Assembly: GCF_000153325.1 (NCBI RefSeq)
Contig: NZ_CH724142.1
Span: forward strand, 289,052-353,051
DNA length: 64,000 bases
Source of the DNA: Photobacterium sp. SKA34
Lineage (GTDB): Bacteria; Pseudomonadota; Gammaproteobacteria; Enterobacterales; Vibrionaceae
Reading direction: 5' to 3'
Part shown: positions 8,439 through 17,888 of the stretch, in pieces
Numbering within the stretch: the first letter of the stretch is position 1
How the letters are laid out: every line of letters starts with the position of its first letter
Notes under the pieces: model-generated
What the model saw: the letters and a program-made list of their open reading frames with translations, nothing else
Database searches by the model: none
Told to the model about the DNA's origin: nothing
Translations under genes and position numbers: made by a program

Positions 8439-9575
8439 TTATTCCTCGACTTTCTTTGCAAAAATACTACTCACTGCGTGAGCACCAATACCTACAGCAG
8501 TAACGCCTAATGTCACTGCGCCAATGGTATCGGCAGTGGCATCTAAACCATGTAAAGGCTGACGGCTTAATGGTTTTTCGAAATACGCCATTTCATCCCA
8601 AAAATCTGGTTCAGAACATCCAATGCAGCCATGACCTGCAAGAACAGGCCAGCTTGTGTGCGCGTTAAAGCGCTCTGTAGGACAGTTGTTGTAAGTGTAT
8701 GGACCTTTACAACCCATCTTAAATAAGCAGTAACCTTTCTTAGCGTTGTCATCACCAAATTCAGTTACAAATTCACCCGCATCAAAGTGACCACGACGCT
8801 CACAGTTATCATGTACACGTGCGCCATACGCCCACTTAGGACGGTTAAACATATCAAGAGCAGGAAGACGACCAAACATAATGTAGTACATCAATGTACC
8901 CGTGATGTTGGCTGGGTTTGGTGGGCAACCTGCAACGTTTATTACTGGGCGATCAATCACAGCACCTACGCTTTTCGCACCCGTTGGGTTAGGACGAGCT
9001 GCCTGTACACCACCGAAAGAAGAACAAGTACCCACACAAATAACGGCTGCAGCATCGTTAGCCACACGTTTAATCAGTGACATACCGGTTTCAGCTTTGC
9101 TGCCAAGCGTAAGATAAATACCGTTATTAGCAGTAGGAACCGCGCCTTCTGCTGCTAATAGGTATTTGCCTTTGTACGCTTTCATTGCGTTTTCAAGGTT
9201 TTCTTCAGCTTGTTGACCAGCCGCTGCCATTAATACTTCTTGGTATTCAAGAGAAACATGTTCAAATAAAAGGGTACTAATATCTGGAGTGGTTGTACGT
9301 GTTAGTGATTCAGAACAGCCAGTACATTCTGCAAGGCTTAACCAGATAAGAGGCACGCGATCGGAAAGCTCTGCAGCTTCTGCAACCATGGTGCTAAACG
9401 GTAAAGGTAAAGCCAGTAGGGATGTAATAGTGGCACTCCAAATCATGAAGTCACGACGGGTAATGCCATTTTGTTCTAATTTATCTTTGAATGATTCCTC
9501 ACGAAGAGGTTTCATTGCTCGTAACTCTGCAAGACGCTTCTTGCCTAGTTCGAAAAGGGCTGCATGCGAGTTCAT
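8439..9575 (-). CDS. hyaA: [NiFe] hydrogenase small subunit HyaA
   Basis: 378 aa. The N-terminus carries a Tat signal (TRRDFMIWSATITSLLALPL, residues about 39-58) that exports the folded HyaAB complex. Cysteines for three Fe-S clusters follow (LAECTGCSES, CVGTCSSFGG, VAGCPPNP and the C-terminal CERRGHFDAG to GHGCIGCSEPDFW group). A C-terminal hydrophobic helix (IGAVTLGVTAVGIGAHAV) fits a membrane tail. It is the first gene of the operon, with an FNR-like box about 90 bases upstream. It resembles the E. coli hydrogenase-1 and Shewanella uptake type. Confidence 0.96.
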   Translation of the reverse strand: MNSHAALFELGKKRLAELRAMKPLREESFKDKLEQNGITRRDFMIWSATITSLLALPLPFSTMVAEAAELSDRVPLIWLSLAECTGCSESLTRTTTPDISTLLFEHVSLEYQEVLMAAAGQQAEENLENAMKAYKGKYLLAAEGAVPTANNGIYLTLGSKAETGMSLIKRVANDAAAVICVGTCSSFGGVQAARPNPTGAKSVGAVIDRPVINVAGCPPNPANITGTLMYYIMFGRLPALDMFNRPKWAYGARVHDNCERRGHFDAGEFVTEFGDDNAKKGYCLFKMGCKGPYTYNNCPTERFNAHTSWPVLAGHGCIGCSEPDFWDEMAYFEKPLSRQPLHGLDATADTIGAVTLGVTAVGIGAHAVSSIFAKKVEE

Positions 9576-9655
9576 CTATCAACCTTGTTTATTATGAATA
9601 CTTATACGTTAAGGGAATAGCGTGCAGATTTTAGGCTTGTAATGATGAGAGGTGA

Positions 9656-9669
9656 TTGATCTATATCAG
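9656..9669 (-). promoter_or_regulatory. FNR-like box upstream of hyaA
   Basis: TTGAT-CTAT-ATCAG matches the FNR consensus TTGAT-N4-ATCAA at 9 of 10 positions. Its centre is about 88 bases upstream of the hyaA start; a class II activator position would place the transcript start near 9621. Oxygen-limited induction of a hydrogenase operon fits (inference). A weaker half-match lies at about 9731. Confidence 0.6.
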
Positions 9670-9965
9670 ATTTTTTATTTTTGTATGACAATATAAAAAA
9701 TCAAAAATGAAGGGATGCATAAATAACTCATTGATATTGTTAATGAGAATGCTTTGTATTATTCAATCGTGGTAATGAAGACTTTAACGTATTGAAATTT
9801 ATAGAGTAAAAATATTAATGCAATAAGTTACATTGATTTCAAATGCGAATAATATGCTTGGATATGCAACATAATTTTCGGATAAAAAATAAATAATATT
9901 TAAGCGAGAGAAGAAAAATAGAAAATTAGAAATATTTAGTTTTTTTAGCGTATTTTTAAGACAGA

Positions 9966-9994
9966 TATAAAAAACCTCAGTCGAGACTGAGGTT
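9966..9994 (-). terminator. Terminator after torD
   Basis: A perfect 9-bp stem (9973-9981 with 9986-9994) is followed on the minus strand by Ts. It ends the torCAD operon. Confidence 0.85.
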
Positions 9995-10016
9995 TAATTA
10001 TTAATAGATTGCTTAA

Positions 10017-10664
10017 TTATTCACCAGTAAGGAAGGCGGCATCAAGTTTACAGAATGCCAATAATAAATTAGCCGCTGCAGCATAGAAGCCAAATTGGTC
10101 ACGGTTTTGACACTCTTTCACAAACAGTGGCAACCAGTTAAGCAGCATAGTTTTGACGAAAGAAAGCTGTGCTTGCATTAGCTCTTCACGCTTTTCTTCG
10201 GTCTCTTGTTGGTTAGCCATGATGATAAGATTACCCATGAAATCTAATTCAACAGCAAGGTGATCGGCTGGCTCATTGAATTCCTTTCGCTGTGCAATCG
10301 CGTAATCATTCATTAGCACATTCATATCTTGTGCTGGCTTATCGTTAAGTAAACCAGATGTACCTACATACATAGATGCGTAAGGTAGGGCGCCTGTTTT
10401 TGGTGTACTTAAGAATAAACCACAGAAATCTGCCGCCAATTCAAGTTGCTCATCAGGACGTGTGTTTGATTTATTAATTACTTCGCGAAAAGCTTCAACC
10501 GGTGCTTTCAATTCCTCGGTCATGCCTAGGCCTGAAAGGAATGTGTACATTTCACCACCGTGGTATTCATGCAGATCTGCATCAGTGAGTTCGCGAGCGA
10601 AAAGTGATGACATCCACCAGTAGATCTCTGCACGTTGTTCGTTGAAAGCAATAAATTCTTGCAT
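10017..10664 (-). CDS. torD: TorD, chaperone for TMAO reductase
   Basis: A 215-aa all-helical cytoplasmic chaperone of the TorD/DmsD family. It binds the Tat signal and core of TorA while the molybdenum cofactor is inserted. The start at 10664 (MQEFIAFNEQRAEIYWWMSS) is preferred to the ATG 30 bases upstream because CTGGAG sits 6 bases before it and the family begins here. The conserved region FCGLFLSTPKTGALPYASMYVG is present. It is the last gene of torCAD, separated from torA by a stable hairpin. Confidence 0.93.
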   Translation of the reverse strand: MQEFIAFNEQRAEIYWWMSSLFARELTDADLHEYHGGEMYTFLSGLGMTEELKAPVEAFREVINKSNTRPDEQLELAADFCGLFLSTPKTGALPYASMYVGTSGLLNDKPAQDMNVLMNDYAIAQRKEFNEPADHLAVELDFMGNLIIMANQQETEEKREELMQAQLSFVKTMLLNWLPLFVKECQNRDQFGFYAAAANLLLAFCKLDAAFLTGE

Positions 10665-10742
10665 TGTCACTCCAGACAGATAAAACACATTCAAATATAA
10701 CCTGAGGCATTATATTGGAATCTATTTTAAAAAGGTGAAATA

Positions 10743-10770
10743 AAGGCGATGAATTTTCATTCATCGCCTT
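10743..10770 (-). repeat. Intercistronic hairpin between torA and torD
   Basis: A perfect 11-bp stem (10743-10753 with 10760-10770) with a 6-base loop lies 25 bases after the torA stop. On the minus strand it is followed by TTTATTTC, a weak T-run. It may partly terminate or stabilise the upstream mRNA, so that less TorD than TorA is made (inference). Confidence 0.6.
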
Positions 10771-10795
10771 ATTTTAATCAACTAGTTAAGTAAAA

Positions 10796-13324
10796 TTACT
10801 TATCCATAGCTGGGAACAGTGGGTCGATACCTTCTTCGTAGGTAGGACCGTTAAAGCCTGTTACTGCTGGTACAACACCTGTGTACTTCTCGATCTGAAC
10901 TAGGGCAGCAGCAGCTGATGTTGCTTGCGCTAGGCTAGAAGTACCGATGTCTTCTGTTAATACGTTTGGATCACCGTAAGTACAGATAGTACCTACTTTA
11001 CCGCCTTCTAATGGGCTGTACCATGCGCCTTCTTGTAGACGACATACACCAGGAAGGTAATCATCAGTTACAACAGCGCCTGCTAATACCTGACCACGAT
11101 CGTTGTAGATACGTACGATATCGCCAGATTTGATACCACGCGCAGCAGCATCTTCAGTATTGATGAAGATAGGCTCGCGATCCGCAACAGCGTAAGTTGC
11201 GCGGAAATCAGTTGATGAACATAGCTGTGAGTGTAGACGATCTTTCGGGTGCGTACTCTGCATGTTGATTGGGAAGCGATCAGAGCGAGGACCACCGTGA
11301 CTACGTTCAGTCTTTTCAAACCACATTGGGTGACCTTGACAGTCTTTATAACCCATATCTGCGATAGTCTTACAGTAGATTTCGATCATACCTGAAGACG
11401 TACCTAGTGGCTCAAGATCAGGTTCTTTACGGAATGATTCGTGGCGAACCCACTCTTTACCCGCAGGGAAGTCGATGAAACCTTTACCTTCCCAGAACTT
11501 CTTAAAGTTAGGCATACGAACACCTAGCCCACGACCTTGCAGACGCGCACCGTTGTAGATCTCTTCAATGATTTCCATTTGCGTCTTACCGCCAGTGAAT
11601 GCTTCTTCGCGATTGTAGCGAGAACATAGCTCACGGAAAATCTCAAAGTCATCTTTAGATTCGTACATAGGCTCAACAATCTTACGCAGGGCAATAATAC
11701 CTGCGTTAGAGTGGTTACCGTACTGTTCGATATCGTTACGCTCGTATGTTGTTGTTGCAGGTAATACGATATCTGCAAAACGACAAGTTGCTGTCCACTG
11801 GTGCTCAATCGATACAACCGTTTCTAACTTAGTCCAAGCTTTTATCATCTTATTACGATCTTGGTGGTGACCAAATGGGTTGTTACCACTGAAGATCGCC
11901 ATCTTCATAACAGGGTACTTAATCTTCTGACCATTGTAGCTAATAGTCTTGCCTGGGTTGTCGATACAATCAACAAAGCGGGCAACTGGAATGAAAGTAG
12001 AGTAACCGTCGTATGAACCGTTATGAATTGGATCAACACCTGTAACACCACTAAAGCCTGACATTAGTGGACCATTCGAGGTGATTGAACCTGCATCATT
12101 GTAGTGCCAGCCGAAACCGAAACCGCCACCAGGTAGACCGATTTGACCTAGCATTGCTGCAAGTACAACTAACATCCACGCGTACTGTTCGCCGTGTTGC
12201 ATACGTTGTAGACACCAGCCACCGATGATTTGCGTGCGGCCGCTTGCCATTGTGCGCGCAAGAGCACGGATATCATCAGCTTTAATACCACAGATCTTTT
12301 CAGCCCATTCAGGGTTTTTAACAACACCATCAGTCTTACCAAGAACGTAAGGCATGAACTTATCAAGACCTGTTGTGTAATCAGCAATGAAGTCTTTGTT
12401 ATATAAGTTTTCAGTGTATAGCGTATGTGCAATAGCAAGCATTAATGGAACATCAGTCTGTGGGTTAACACGGACCTGCTCACCACCAACCACTTTTTGG
12501 GTGCTAGAAACCACAGGATCGACGTAGATCACTTTGATTTCTTTGTTCTTCACTTTCTCTGCAAGTTGATCATAGTACTGGTATGGGCTGTGGTCTGGTA
12601 CTAACCAACCCACTTGCAGGTTTTTAATTGGGTCAGATGCCCAAATAACGATAGTGTCAGTGTGCTTAAGCACGAGCGGCCATGATGTTTGTTGCTCGTA
12701 AACTTCCATTGCGCCAGCAACGTAAGGAAGAATTACCTGAGCAGCACCTGTTGAGTAGTCACCCATCTTACCTAGTGTAGTACCGTGAAGGCCAACACCA
12801 CGCTTCATCATGGTACCTGCGTTATGCAGCTTACCAACGGATTGCCAGCCCGTGTGACCAGAGTACAGTGCGCTTGGACCGAAGTTGTTCTGAACACGCT
12901 CCATCTCATGGTAGAAGAAGTCTAACGCTTGAGACCATGGCACACGTACAAAACGGTTATTACCACGTTGTGTTGTATCTGACTTATAGCCTTGCTTTAG
13001 CCAATCAATACGTACCATTGGGTATTTAACACGTGCAGGGTTGTAAACCACTTCACGTACTGCTTGGATCATATCAGTTGGTTTTTTGTCTTTTTCAAAT
13101 GGCGTTGTTTCAGTCCAAACACCGTCAACAACTTTAGCGCGGAATGCACCCCAGTGAGAGCCAGATAATACTTCGCCAGAGAACGCAGCTTTTGCTTCTT
13201 CTGCTGCCATAGCTTTGCGAGGAGCAAGAAGGCTTGTACCGACAACCGATGCTGCACTTGCCATTGCAAGGCCAGATAAAAAGCGGCGGCGTGAGATGCC
13301 AGTTTTATTAGTTTGAGTCGCCAT
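10796..13324 (-). CDS. torA: TorA, periplasmic trimethylamine-N-oxide reductase
   Basis: An 842-aa molybdopterin enzyme of the DMSO-reductase family. The Tat signal SRRRFLSGLAMASAASVVG lies at residues about 11-29 and ends near RKAMAAE. The molybdenum-serine region (YSTGAAQVILPY) and cofactor segments (IIGGWCLQRMQHGEQ; GNNPFGHHQDRNKM) are as expected for TorA. It has no Fe-S motif and takes electrons from TorC. It reduces TMAO to trimethylamine in anaerobic respiration, which is typical of fish-associated marine bacteria. Confidence 0.96.
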   Translation of the reverse strand: MATQTNKTGISRRRFLSGLAMASAASVVGTSLLAPRKAMAAEEAKAAFSGEVLSGSHWGAFRAKVVDGVWTETTPFEKDKKPTDMIQAVREVVYNPARVKYPMVRIDWLKQGYKSDTTQRGNNRFVRVPWSQALDFFYHEMERVQNNFGPSALYSGHTGWQSVGKLHNAGTMMKRGVGLHGTTLGKMGDYSTGAAQVILPYVAGAMEVYEQQTSWPLVLKHTDTIVIWASDPIKNLQVGWLVPDHSPYQYYDQLAEKVKNKEIKVIYVDPVVSSTQKVVGGEQVRVNPQTDVPLMLAIAHTLYTENLYNKDFIADYTTGLDKFMPYVLGKTDGVVKNPEWAEKICGIKADDIRALARTMASGRTQIIGGWCLQRMQHGEQYAWMLVVLAAMLGQIGLPGGGFGFGWHYNDAGSITSNGPLMSGFSGVTGVDPIHNGSYDGYSTFIPVARFVDCIDNPGKTISYNGQKIKYPVMKMAIFSGNNPFGHHQDRNKMIKAWTKLETVVSIEHQWTATCRFADIVLPATTTYERNDIEQYGNHSNAGIIALRKIVEPMYESKDDFEIFRELCSRYNREEAFTGGKTQMEIIEEIYNGARLQGRGLGVRMPNFKKFWEGKGFIDFPAGKEWVRHESFRKEPDLEPLGTSSGMIEIYCKTIADMGYKDCQGHPMWFEKTERSHGGPRSDRFPINMQSTHPKDRLHSQLCSSTDFRATYAVADREPIFINTEDAAARGIKSGDIVRIYNDRGQVLAGAVVTDDYLPGVCRLQEGAWYSPLEGGKVGTICTYGDPNVLTEDIGTSSLAQATSAAAALVQIEKYTGVVPAVTGFNGPTYEEGIDPLFPAMDK

Positions 13325-13416
13325 ATGTTGGAGAATCCTTAAACTTTAATTTTTATCGATGGGGCGGGGATAGTGATATCACCCGCCTATCATTTATTTG
13401 TTATTAGGCAGCAGGA

Positions 13417-14583
13417 TTAGTGCGCGCCTGCACCGCCAGTATCGCTACCGTGGTTCTGAAGGTATTTCAGTAGCGTACGTTCTTCTGTCTTAGACAGACG
13501 GTAGTAAGCGCTCATGGCTTTCAGACTTGCTATCCAGCCATTTGCAGTAAAATGGCTAGGTGCTGGCGCCGCGTGACAGGCGTTACAAGTAGAGCCGTAC
13601 ATTTCTTCTGCGTAGTTCCAGATAGGCTGGATGCTATCGATCATGTCAGCTTTAGTGATCCAAGCTTGTACGGTTACGTTTTGCCATACAATATCAGTTG
13701 CTGGATCTGTTTCTTCTTTAACAATCTTCTCGTTAGCTTTGATGTCACCACGGATAGTCGCTTTAAATACGCGCTTACCCATGTACTCTGTCATAACTCG
13801 GCCTTTACCCGCTTTCTCTAGCCAGCCATTTACTTCAACTTTTAGCATGTCGCCTTTACGTTCAAGTACCGTTACTTCAGACGCTGGAAGTAATTTACCT
13901 TCTGATTTAGCGTTAGCATTGTCAGTCGCAAATAGATCTTTTTCACCTAGAGAGTAAAGCTTGTCAGCTGTTGCACCTTGTGCAGTTGCTTCAGTTTGTA
14001 GGCTTTGGAAGTCTTTCTGGAAACCGCCAGCCATGTTAGGTAATTCGTGTGCAATACCTTTGTGACACTCGATACAGTTCATGTCTTTTGCAGCAGCATC
14101 TGTCATTGCAGCAGCAGCTTCAGGTGATTGTTTAGCGTGATCCATTGCAGAGTAATTGTGACAGCTCTTACAGGTGCTCGAATTTTGCTTTTTCATTCGA
14201 TCCCATACCATCTGAGCTAATTCTAAACGGTGTTCTTCAAACTTTTCAGGCGTATCAATCTTTTTAGTAACAAACTGGTTATATACGTCTTTTGATGCCA
14301 TCAACTTAGTTTGAACCATACCAACTAAATCTTTAGGTTGGTGACAGTCCACACAGTCAGCACGAACACCAGAAGCGTTTTTAAAATGTACAGATTCTTT
14401 ATACTCGTCGAAGTTTTGCTGCATGGTATGACAACCGATACAGAATTCATTGGTTGATGCGTGTTCAAAGCCTTTATGTACAGCAAAGATACCAACAAGG
14501 GTGATCACAATACCAACAAACACAAGAGCAAGAATCGAATACTTGCTACTTGGCTTTGTCAACATCTGCCAAAGTTTTTTCAT
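13417..14583 (-). CDS. torC: TorC, membrane-anchored pentahaem c-type cytochrome
   Basis: 388 aa from the start at 14583. One N-terminal membrane helix (ILALVFVGIVITLVGIFAV) is followed by four CxxCH haem motifs in the NapC/NirT-like domain (FCIGCH, DCVDCH, TCKSCH, NCIECH) and a fifth in the C-terminal domain (TCNACH). It carries electrons from menaquinol to TorA. The start MKKLWQ is preferred to an ATG 15 bases upstream because GGAATC precedes it at good spacing. It is the first gene of the operon, facing torR across the tor-box region. Confidence 0.95.
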   Translation of the reverse strand: MKKLWQMLTKPSSKYSILALVFVGIVITLVGIFAVHKGFEHASTNEFCIGCHTMQQNFDEYKESVHFKNASGVRADCVDCHQPKDLVGMVQTKLMASKDVYNQFVTKKIDTPEKFEEHRLELAQMVWDRMKKQNSSTCKSCHNYSAMDHAKQSPEAAAAMTDAAAKDMNCIECHKGIAHELPNMAGGFQKDFQSLQTEATAQGATADKLYSLGEKDLFATDNANAKSEGKLLPASEVTVLERKGDMLKVEVNGWLEKAGKGRVMTEYMGKRVFKATIRGDIKANEKIVKEETDPATDIVWQNVTVQAWITKADMIDSIQPIWNYAEEMYGSTCNACHAAPAPSHFTANGWIASLKAMSAYYRLSKTEERTLLKYLQNHGSDTGGAGAH

Positions 14584-14668
14584 GTTGAATGATTCCATTT
14601 AAAAATGAATGCCCGCCGTAAGCTACGGTGACGTTATAAATTTTATGGGGTAATCTTATGTCCACGAT

Positions 14669-14730
14669 GTGAATAAGGTTAATGCTACGAATGAATAGCA
14701 AACGCATGTTTATGACAAATTGTGAATAAC
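14669..14730 (-). promoter_or_regulatory. Three phased tor-box-like repeats between torC and torR
   Basis: Plus-strand copies TGTGAATAAG (14669-14678), AATGAATAGC (14690-14699) and TGTGAATAAC (14721-14730) repeat in the same direction at 21- and 31-bp steps, that is two and three helical turns. Read on the minus strand they resemble the E. coli TorR box CTGTTCATAT at about 6-7 of 10 positions. They lie 86-147 bases upstream of torC and 55-116 upstream of torR. They could serve both torCAD activation and torR autoregulation. Confidence 0.6.
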
Positions 14731-14784
14731 AACGGTTTGTGCTAACGTTTCGTAAGAACACCTAAAAAACTAAAAGAGACAAAC

Positions 14785-15498
14785 ATGACTCATCACGTAC
14801 TTGTTGTGGAAGATGAAATTGTTACCCGTACTAAGTTGGTAGGGTATTTCGAGAATGAAGGATATAAGGTTAGCCAAGCGGATAGTGGCGCACAGATGCG
14901 AGAGATCATGGCGACCGAAAAAATCGACCTTGTCATGCTTGATATTAACCTTCCTGGCGAAGACGGTTTGATGCTTACACGTGAGCTTCGTAGCCGCTCT
15001 GAAGTGGGTATTATTTTGGTCACAGGACGTACTGATAGTATCGATCGTATTGTGGGTTTAGAAATGGGTGCAGATGACTATGTTACTAAACCTTTTGAGC
15101 TTCGCGAACTCCTTGTTCGAGTGAAAAACCTGTTATGGCGCATGACTTTAGTGGAAAAAGCACGTGACGAAACTATGGTCGAAATGCAAGAAGATAACAT
15201 CATTCGCTTTGGCGAATGGCAGTTCGATATTAACAAACGAGCGCTGACTCATAATGGTCTTCCGGTGAAGCTAACTAAAGCGGAATATGAGCTATTAGTA
15301 GCCTTCTCTTCACACCCAAATGTAGTGTTGAGTCGTGAACGTATTTTAAATATGTTAAGCCATAGAGTCGAAGCGCCAAACGATAGAACTATCGATGTTT
15401 TAATTCGTCGTATGCGTTCTAAAATGGAGCTAGATCCAAAGAACCCACAGATTTTTGTTACCGTTCACGGTGAAGGATATATGTTTGCAGGGGATTAA
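14785..15498 (+). CDS. torR: TorR, OmpR-family response regulator for TMAO respiration
   Basis: A 237-aa cytoplasmic regulator. The receiver domain (1-120) has the acidic pair in VVEDE, phospho-acceptor Asp53 in VMLDINLPGEDG and the conserved Lys in VTKPFELREL. The C-terminal winged helix (about 140-235, LTKAEYELLVAFSSHPNVVL) binds DNA. Its position divergent from torCAD identifies it. The partners TorS (kinase) and TorT (TMAO-binding protein) are not in the window, so they must be elsewhere. A strong terminator follows. Confidence 0.93.
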   Translation: MTHHVLVVEDEIVTRTKLVGYFENEGYKVSQADSGAQMREIMATEKIDLVMLDINLPGEDGLMLTRELRSRSEVGIILVTGRTDSIDRIVGLEMGADDYVTKPFELRELLVRVKNLLWRMTLVEKARDETMVEMQEDNIIRFGEWQFDINKRALTHNGLPVKLTKAEYELLVAFSSHPNVVLSRERILNMLSHRVEAPNDRTIDVLIRRMRSKMELDPKNPQIFVTVHGEGYMFAGD

Positions 15499-15562
15499 TT
15501 TTCTTCAATAATACATATAATTGATATCAAAAATCGCATATTGAAGCGAAACATTTTGAAAT

Positions 15563-15600
15563 AAAAAGGCCATATCATTCAGTGATATGGCCTTTTTTTT
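15563..15600 (+). terminator. Terminator after torR
   Basis: A perfect 15-bp stem (15563-15577 with 15583-15597) with a 5-base loop and a run of eight Ts. Confidence 0.92.
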
Positions 15601-15621
15601 AGAACAAAATACGCTAATTTA

Positions 15622-15635
15622 TTGATATAAATCAA
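15622..15635. promoter_or_regulatory. Perfect FNR consensus box in a convergent intergenic region
   Basis: TTGAT-ATAA-ATCAA matches the FNR consensus exactly. It lies just after the torR terminator, between two gene 3' ends, so it is not upstream of any called gene. Rightward class II activation would start a transcript near 15670 from a CTTAAT -10-like hexamer at 15658-15663. Confidence 0.5.
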
Positions 15636-16005
15636 TCAATGAATAGATATTTTTTTGCTTAATTTTTAGTCAAAAATGTCAATTGATAAACATTCTCAAG
15701 CATTATCTTGTTTTTAAACGTTCCATTAACATTGTTAATCTAAACAAAGAACAACAACAAGATCATATCGTTAACAATACAAAAAAATAATGACAGAATA
15801 TGAAAAAGGCAATTTATTGAACGACTCTCAAAATCAAGTAATGAATATTTATCTTAGAAATAGGAAACACTATGCGAGAGATAGAAGTAGATATTTGACC
15901 GATTATTGAAGCTATTCATACTACAATAATGTGCTGTTAATAGTTGATTTGCAGATTATTAATAAGATAGACATAGAATTTTTTGGTTGTTAATGGTTAT
16001 AAAAT
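15636..16005. other. Gene-free stretch; possible short FNR-dependent transcript
   Basis: No recognised gene. A 39-codon open frame (15790-15909, plus strand) has no ribosome site and no recognised match, so it is not called as a gene. An 8-bp inverted repeat (ATTGTTAA ... TTAACAAT) spans about 15731-15778. No plus-strand terminator is seen before the panP terminator. Confidence 0.3.
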
Positions 16006-16029
16006 ACAAAAAGCCCAGTTAAACTGGGC
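16006..16029 (-). terminator. Terminator after panP
   Basis: A GCCCAG/CTGGGC hairpin followed on the minus strand by CTTTTTG, just beyond the panP stop. Confidence 0.75.
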
Positions 16030-16070
16030 GTTAACGCTAAATAATCAAAAAAAGAATACAGATAAACATT

Positions 16071-17738
16071 CTATTTATATCGATCTTGGGTCATTTTTCT
16101 TATTATTTCTGTGGTTAAGTTTTCTATTTTTGGCAAACTTATCGTGCTTTCTTTGGCTAATTGACGTTGCTCGCTTAACACGTCGTGTAAGATAGTTTCT
16201 GTCGTGAGTGGGTTTGCTAACACGACACGGAATACAGTTGTGATCTTATGTTGCCATCTCTCCGGTGTAATGCGGGTTCGAGATACAAATGATTTACCGG
16301 ATTCACGCTGACGTTTCTGAATGAACTTGGTTAAGTCATTCAGTAGTTCCTGTAATGTCTCTCGTTCTTCATCTGTAGCGATTAATAATGCTTGCTGCGT
16401 CGCTTCAGGAACATAACGGTAGGTCAGTAAGCAAAGTTCAGGTTCAGTGACTAACTCAAAATCTATTTGTTGTTTAATTAAATTTGCAAAATAACGAGCA
16501 TTTTCAATACTATTGTTAATCAACAATTCATAACCAGGACGACTAATAATATTCATGCTAGCGTACAGCAACATAGCCATACCGCTACGTGAACCCTCTA
16601 AGGTGTGACTACCTAAATCTTTCGATCCTTTTCGCAAAATATATTCGGCATGATGTTCAATTGCTGTCATGAGCTCTGGGTTTTTAAAGATCACCATGCC
16701 AGCACCCATAGGAATATATAACTGTTTGTGAGCGTCAATTGTAATAGAGTCGGCGCGTTCAATCCCTTTTAATAAGTGACGGTATTTATTTGACATTAAT
16801 GTCGCGCCGCCCCAAGCTGCATCGACATGGAAATGACAATCGTGCTCTGTGGCAATATCCGCTAATTGATCTAAAGGATCAACATTGCCTGTTTCTGTTG
16901 TGCCGGCAATACCAATAATGGCGAAGGGTTTAATGTTACGCTGTTTAAGATCAGCTAATGTCGATTGTAAGTGGTCGATGTTGATACGGTTATTATCATC
17001 AGTTTTGATTGAAATAAGGCTATCACGACCAATACCTAATACATCTGCTGATTTTTTTAAAGAGTAGTGACCACGTTCCGAAACTAAGATCGCTAAATCA
17101 TCATAGCCGTAGTGCTTCATAGCACGAAATAATCCTTCTTGGGCAATGCCTTTAAAATCCCCGTCAGGTTTTAAGACCGTATTTCTTGCTACCCATAAGG
17201 CTGTGATATTGGCAATTGTGCCACCAGAACAAAAAGCACCTAAGGAATGGTCGGCACTATGCATCCATTGCTGATAGAAGCTTTCATTTTCATTGAAGAT
17301 GAGCTTATGAAGCATGCCTAAAACTTGACGCTCAAGTGGAGTAAAAGCTTTAGATGTTTCGATTTTTACGAGATTTTGATTCAGCGCGATCATGATTTTA
17401 GAGAGTGGCATCATGAAGTAAGGCAGGGCAGAAGTCATGTGACCAATAAAGCTTGGCGCTGAGGTGTGGACTGATTGTGAAACCAGCTTATTTAATAGAA
17501 ATTGCGTGTGATCAGAGACAAAGCTCGGTATCTCAGGAATTGCTGGATCGGAAAAATCTTTCTCTATTTCGAGCAGTGGTTTTTCTGTTGCAGCAATGTG
17601 AGTACGCAGAAATTCATTTAAGTTTTCTGATAGCTCTTTTTCTATGATACCCAGTGTTGAATCTGGGGCTTCCGGTACTGTAAAAATTCGATGCAGAGAT
17701 TCTTGTGATGCATCGGCAGTGCGATTATTAACAGCCAT
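16071..17738 (-). CDS. panP: PanP, PLP-dependent aspartate 1-decarboxylase
   Basis: A 555-aa group II decarboxylase related to glutamate decarboxylase. In Vibrionaceae this subfamily makes beta-alanine from aspartate for pantothenate, replacing PanD (established for the V. fischeri PanP). PLP-binding signs are visible: the glycine-rich CSGGTIANITALWVARN, HVDAAWGGATL, and the Schiff-base lysine in ITIDAHKQLYIPMGAG. The length suits the subfamily. It is transcribed alone, with its own terminator. A glutamate or tyrosine decarboxylase activity is less likely but cannot be excluded from sequence alone. Confidence 0.88.
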   Translation of the reverse strand: MAVNNRTADASQESLHRIFTVPEAPDSTLGIIEKELSENLNEFLRTHIAATEKPLLEIEKDFSDPAIPEIPSFVSDHTQFLLNKLVSQSVHTSAPSFIGHMTSALPYFMMPLSKIMIALNQNLVKIETSKAFTPLERQVLGMLHKLIFNENESFYQQWMHSADHSLGAFCSGGTIANITALWVARNTVLKPDGDFKGIAQEGLFRAMKHYGYDDLAILVSERGHYSLKKSADVLGIGRDSLISIKTDDNNRINIDHLQSTLADLKQRNIKPFAIIGIAGTTETGNVDPLDQLADIATEHDCHFHVDAAWGGATLMSNKYRHLLKGIERADSITIDAHKQLYIPMGAGMVIFKNPELMTAIEHHAEYILRKGSKDLGSHTLEGSRSGMAMLLYASMNIISRPGYELLINNSIENARYFANLIKQQIDFELVTEPELCLLTYRYVPEATQQALLIATDEERETLQELLNDLTKFIQKRQRESGKSFVSRTRITPERWQHKITTVFRVVLANPLTTETILHDVLSEQRQLAKESTISLPKIENLTTEIIRKMTQDRYK

Positions 17739-17888
17739 AATACTCAGTAACGTTTCTTTAACTTGGGTAAAGTGCTGTTAATCTAATAGAAAAGTAGTGT
17801 TATGTCTCGTAAAATTTATGGCTCTGTATTATGACAAAGCCACAAACTGCTTAGCAAAGGAAATAAATGCTTATTATCCTGATATCAA

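Noticed and set aside
8787..9117. Plus-strand open frames of 71-97 codons within hyaA.
   Set aside because: They are shadows of the conserved hydrogenase small subunit.
14599..14784. Expectation of torS and torT next to torR.
   Set aside because: Neither gene is present anywhere in the window; the flanks of torR are torC and panP.
15790..15909. A 39-codon plus-strand open frame after torR.
   Set aside because: It has no ribosome site, no recognised similarity and no signal or membrane pattern; kept only as a note.
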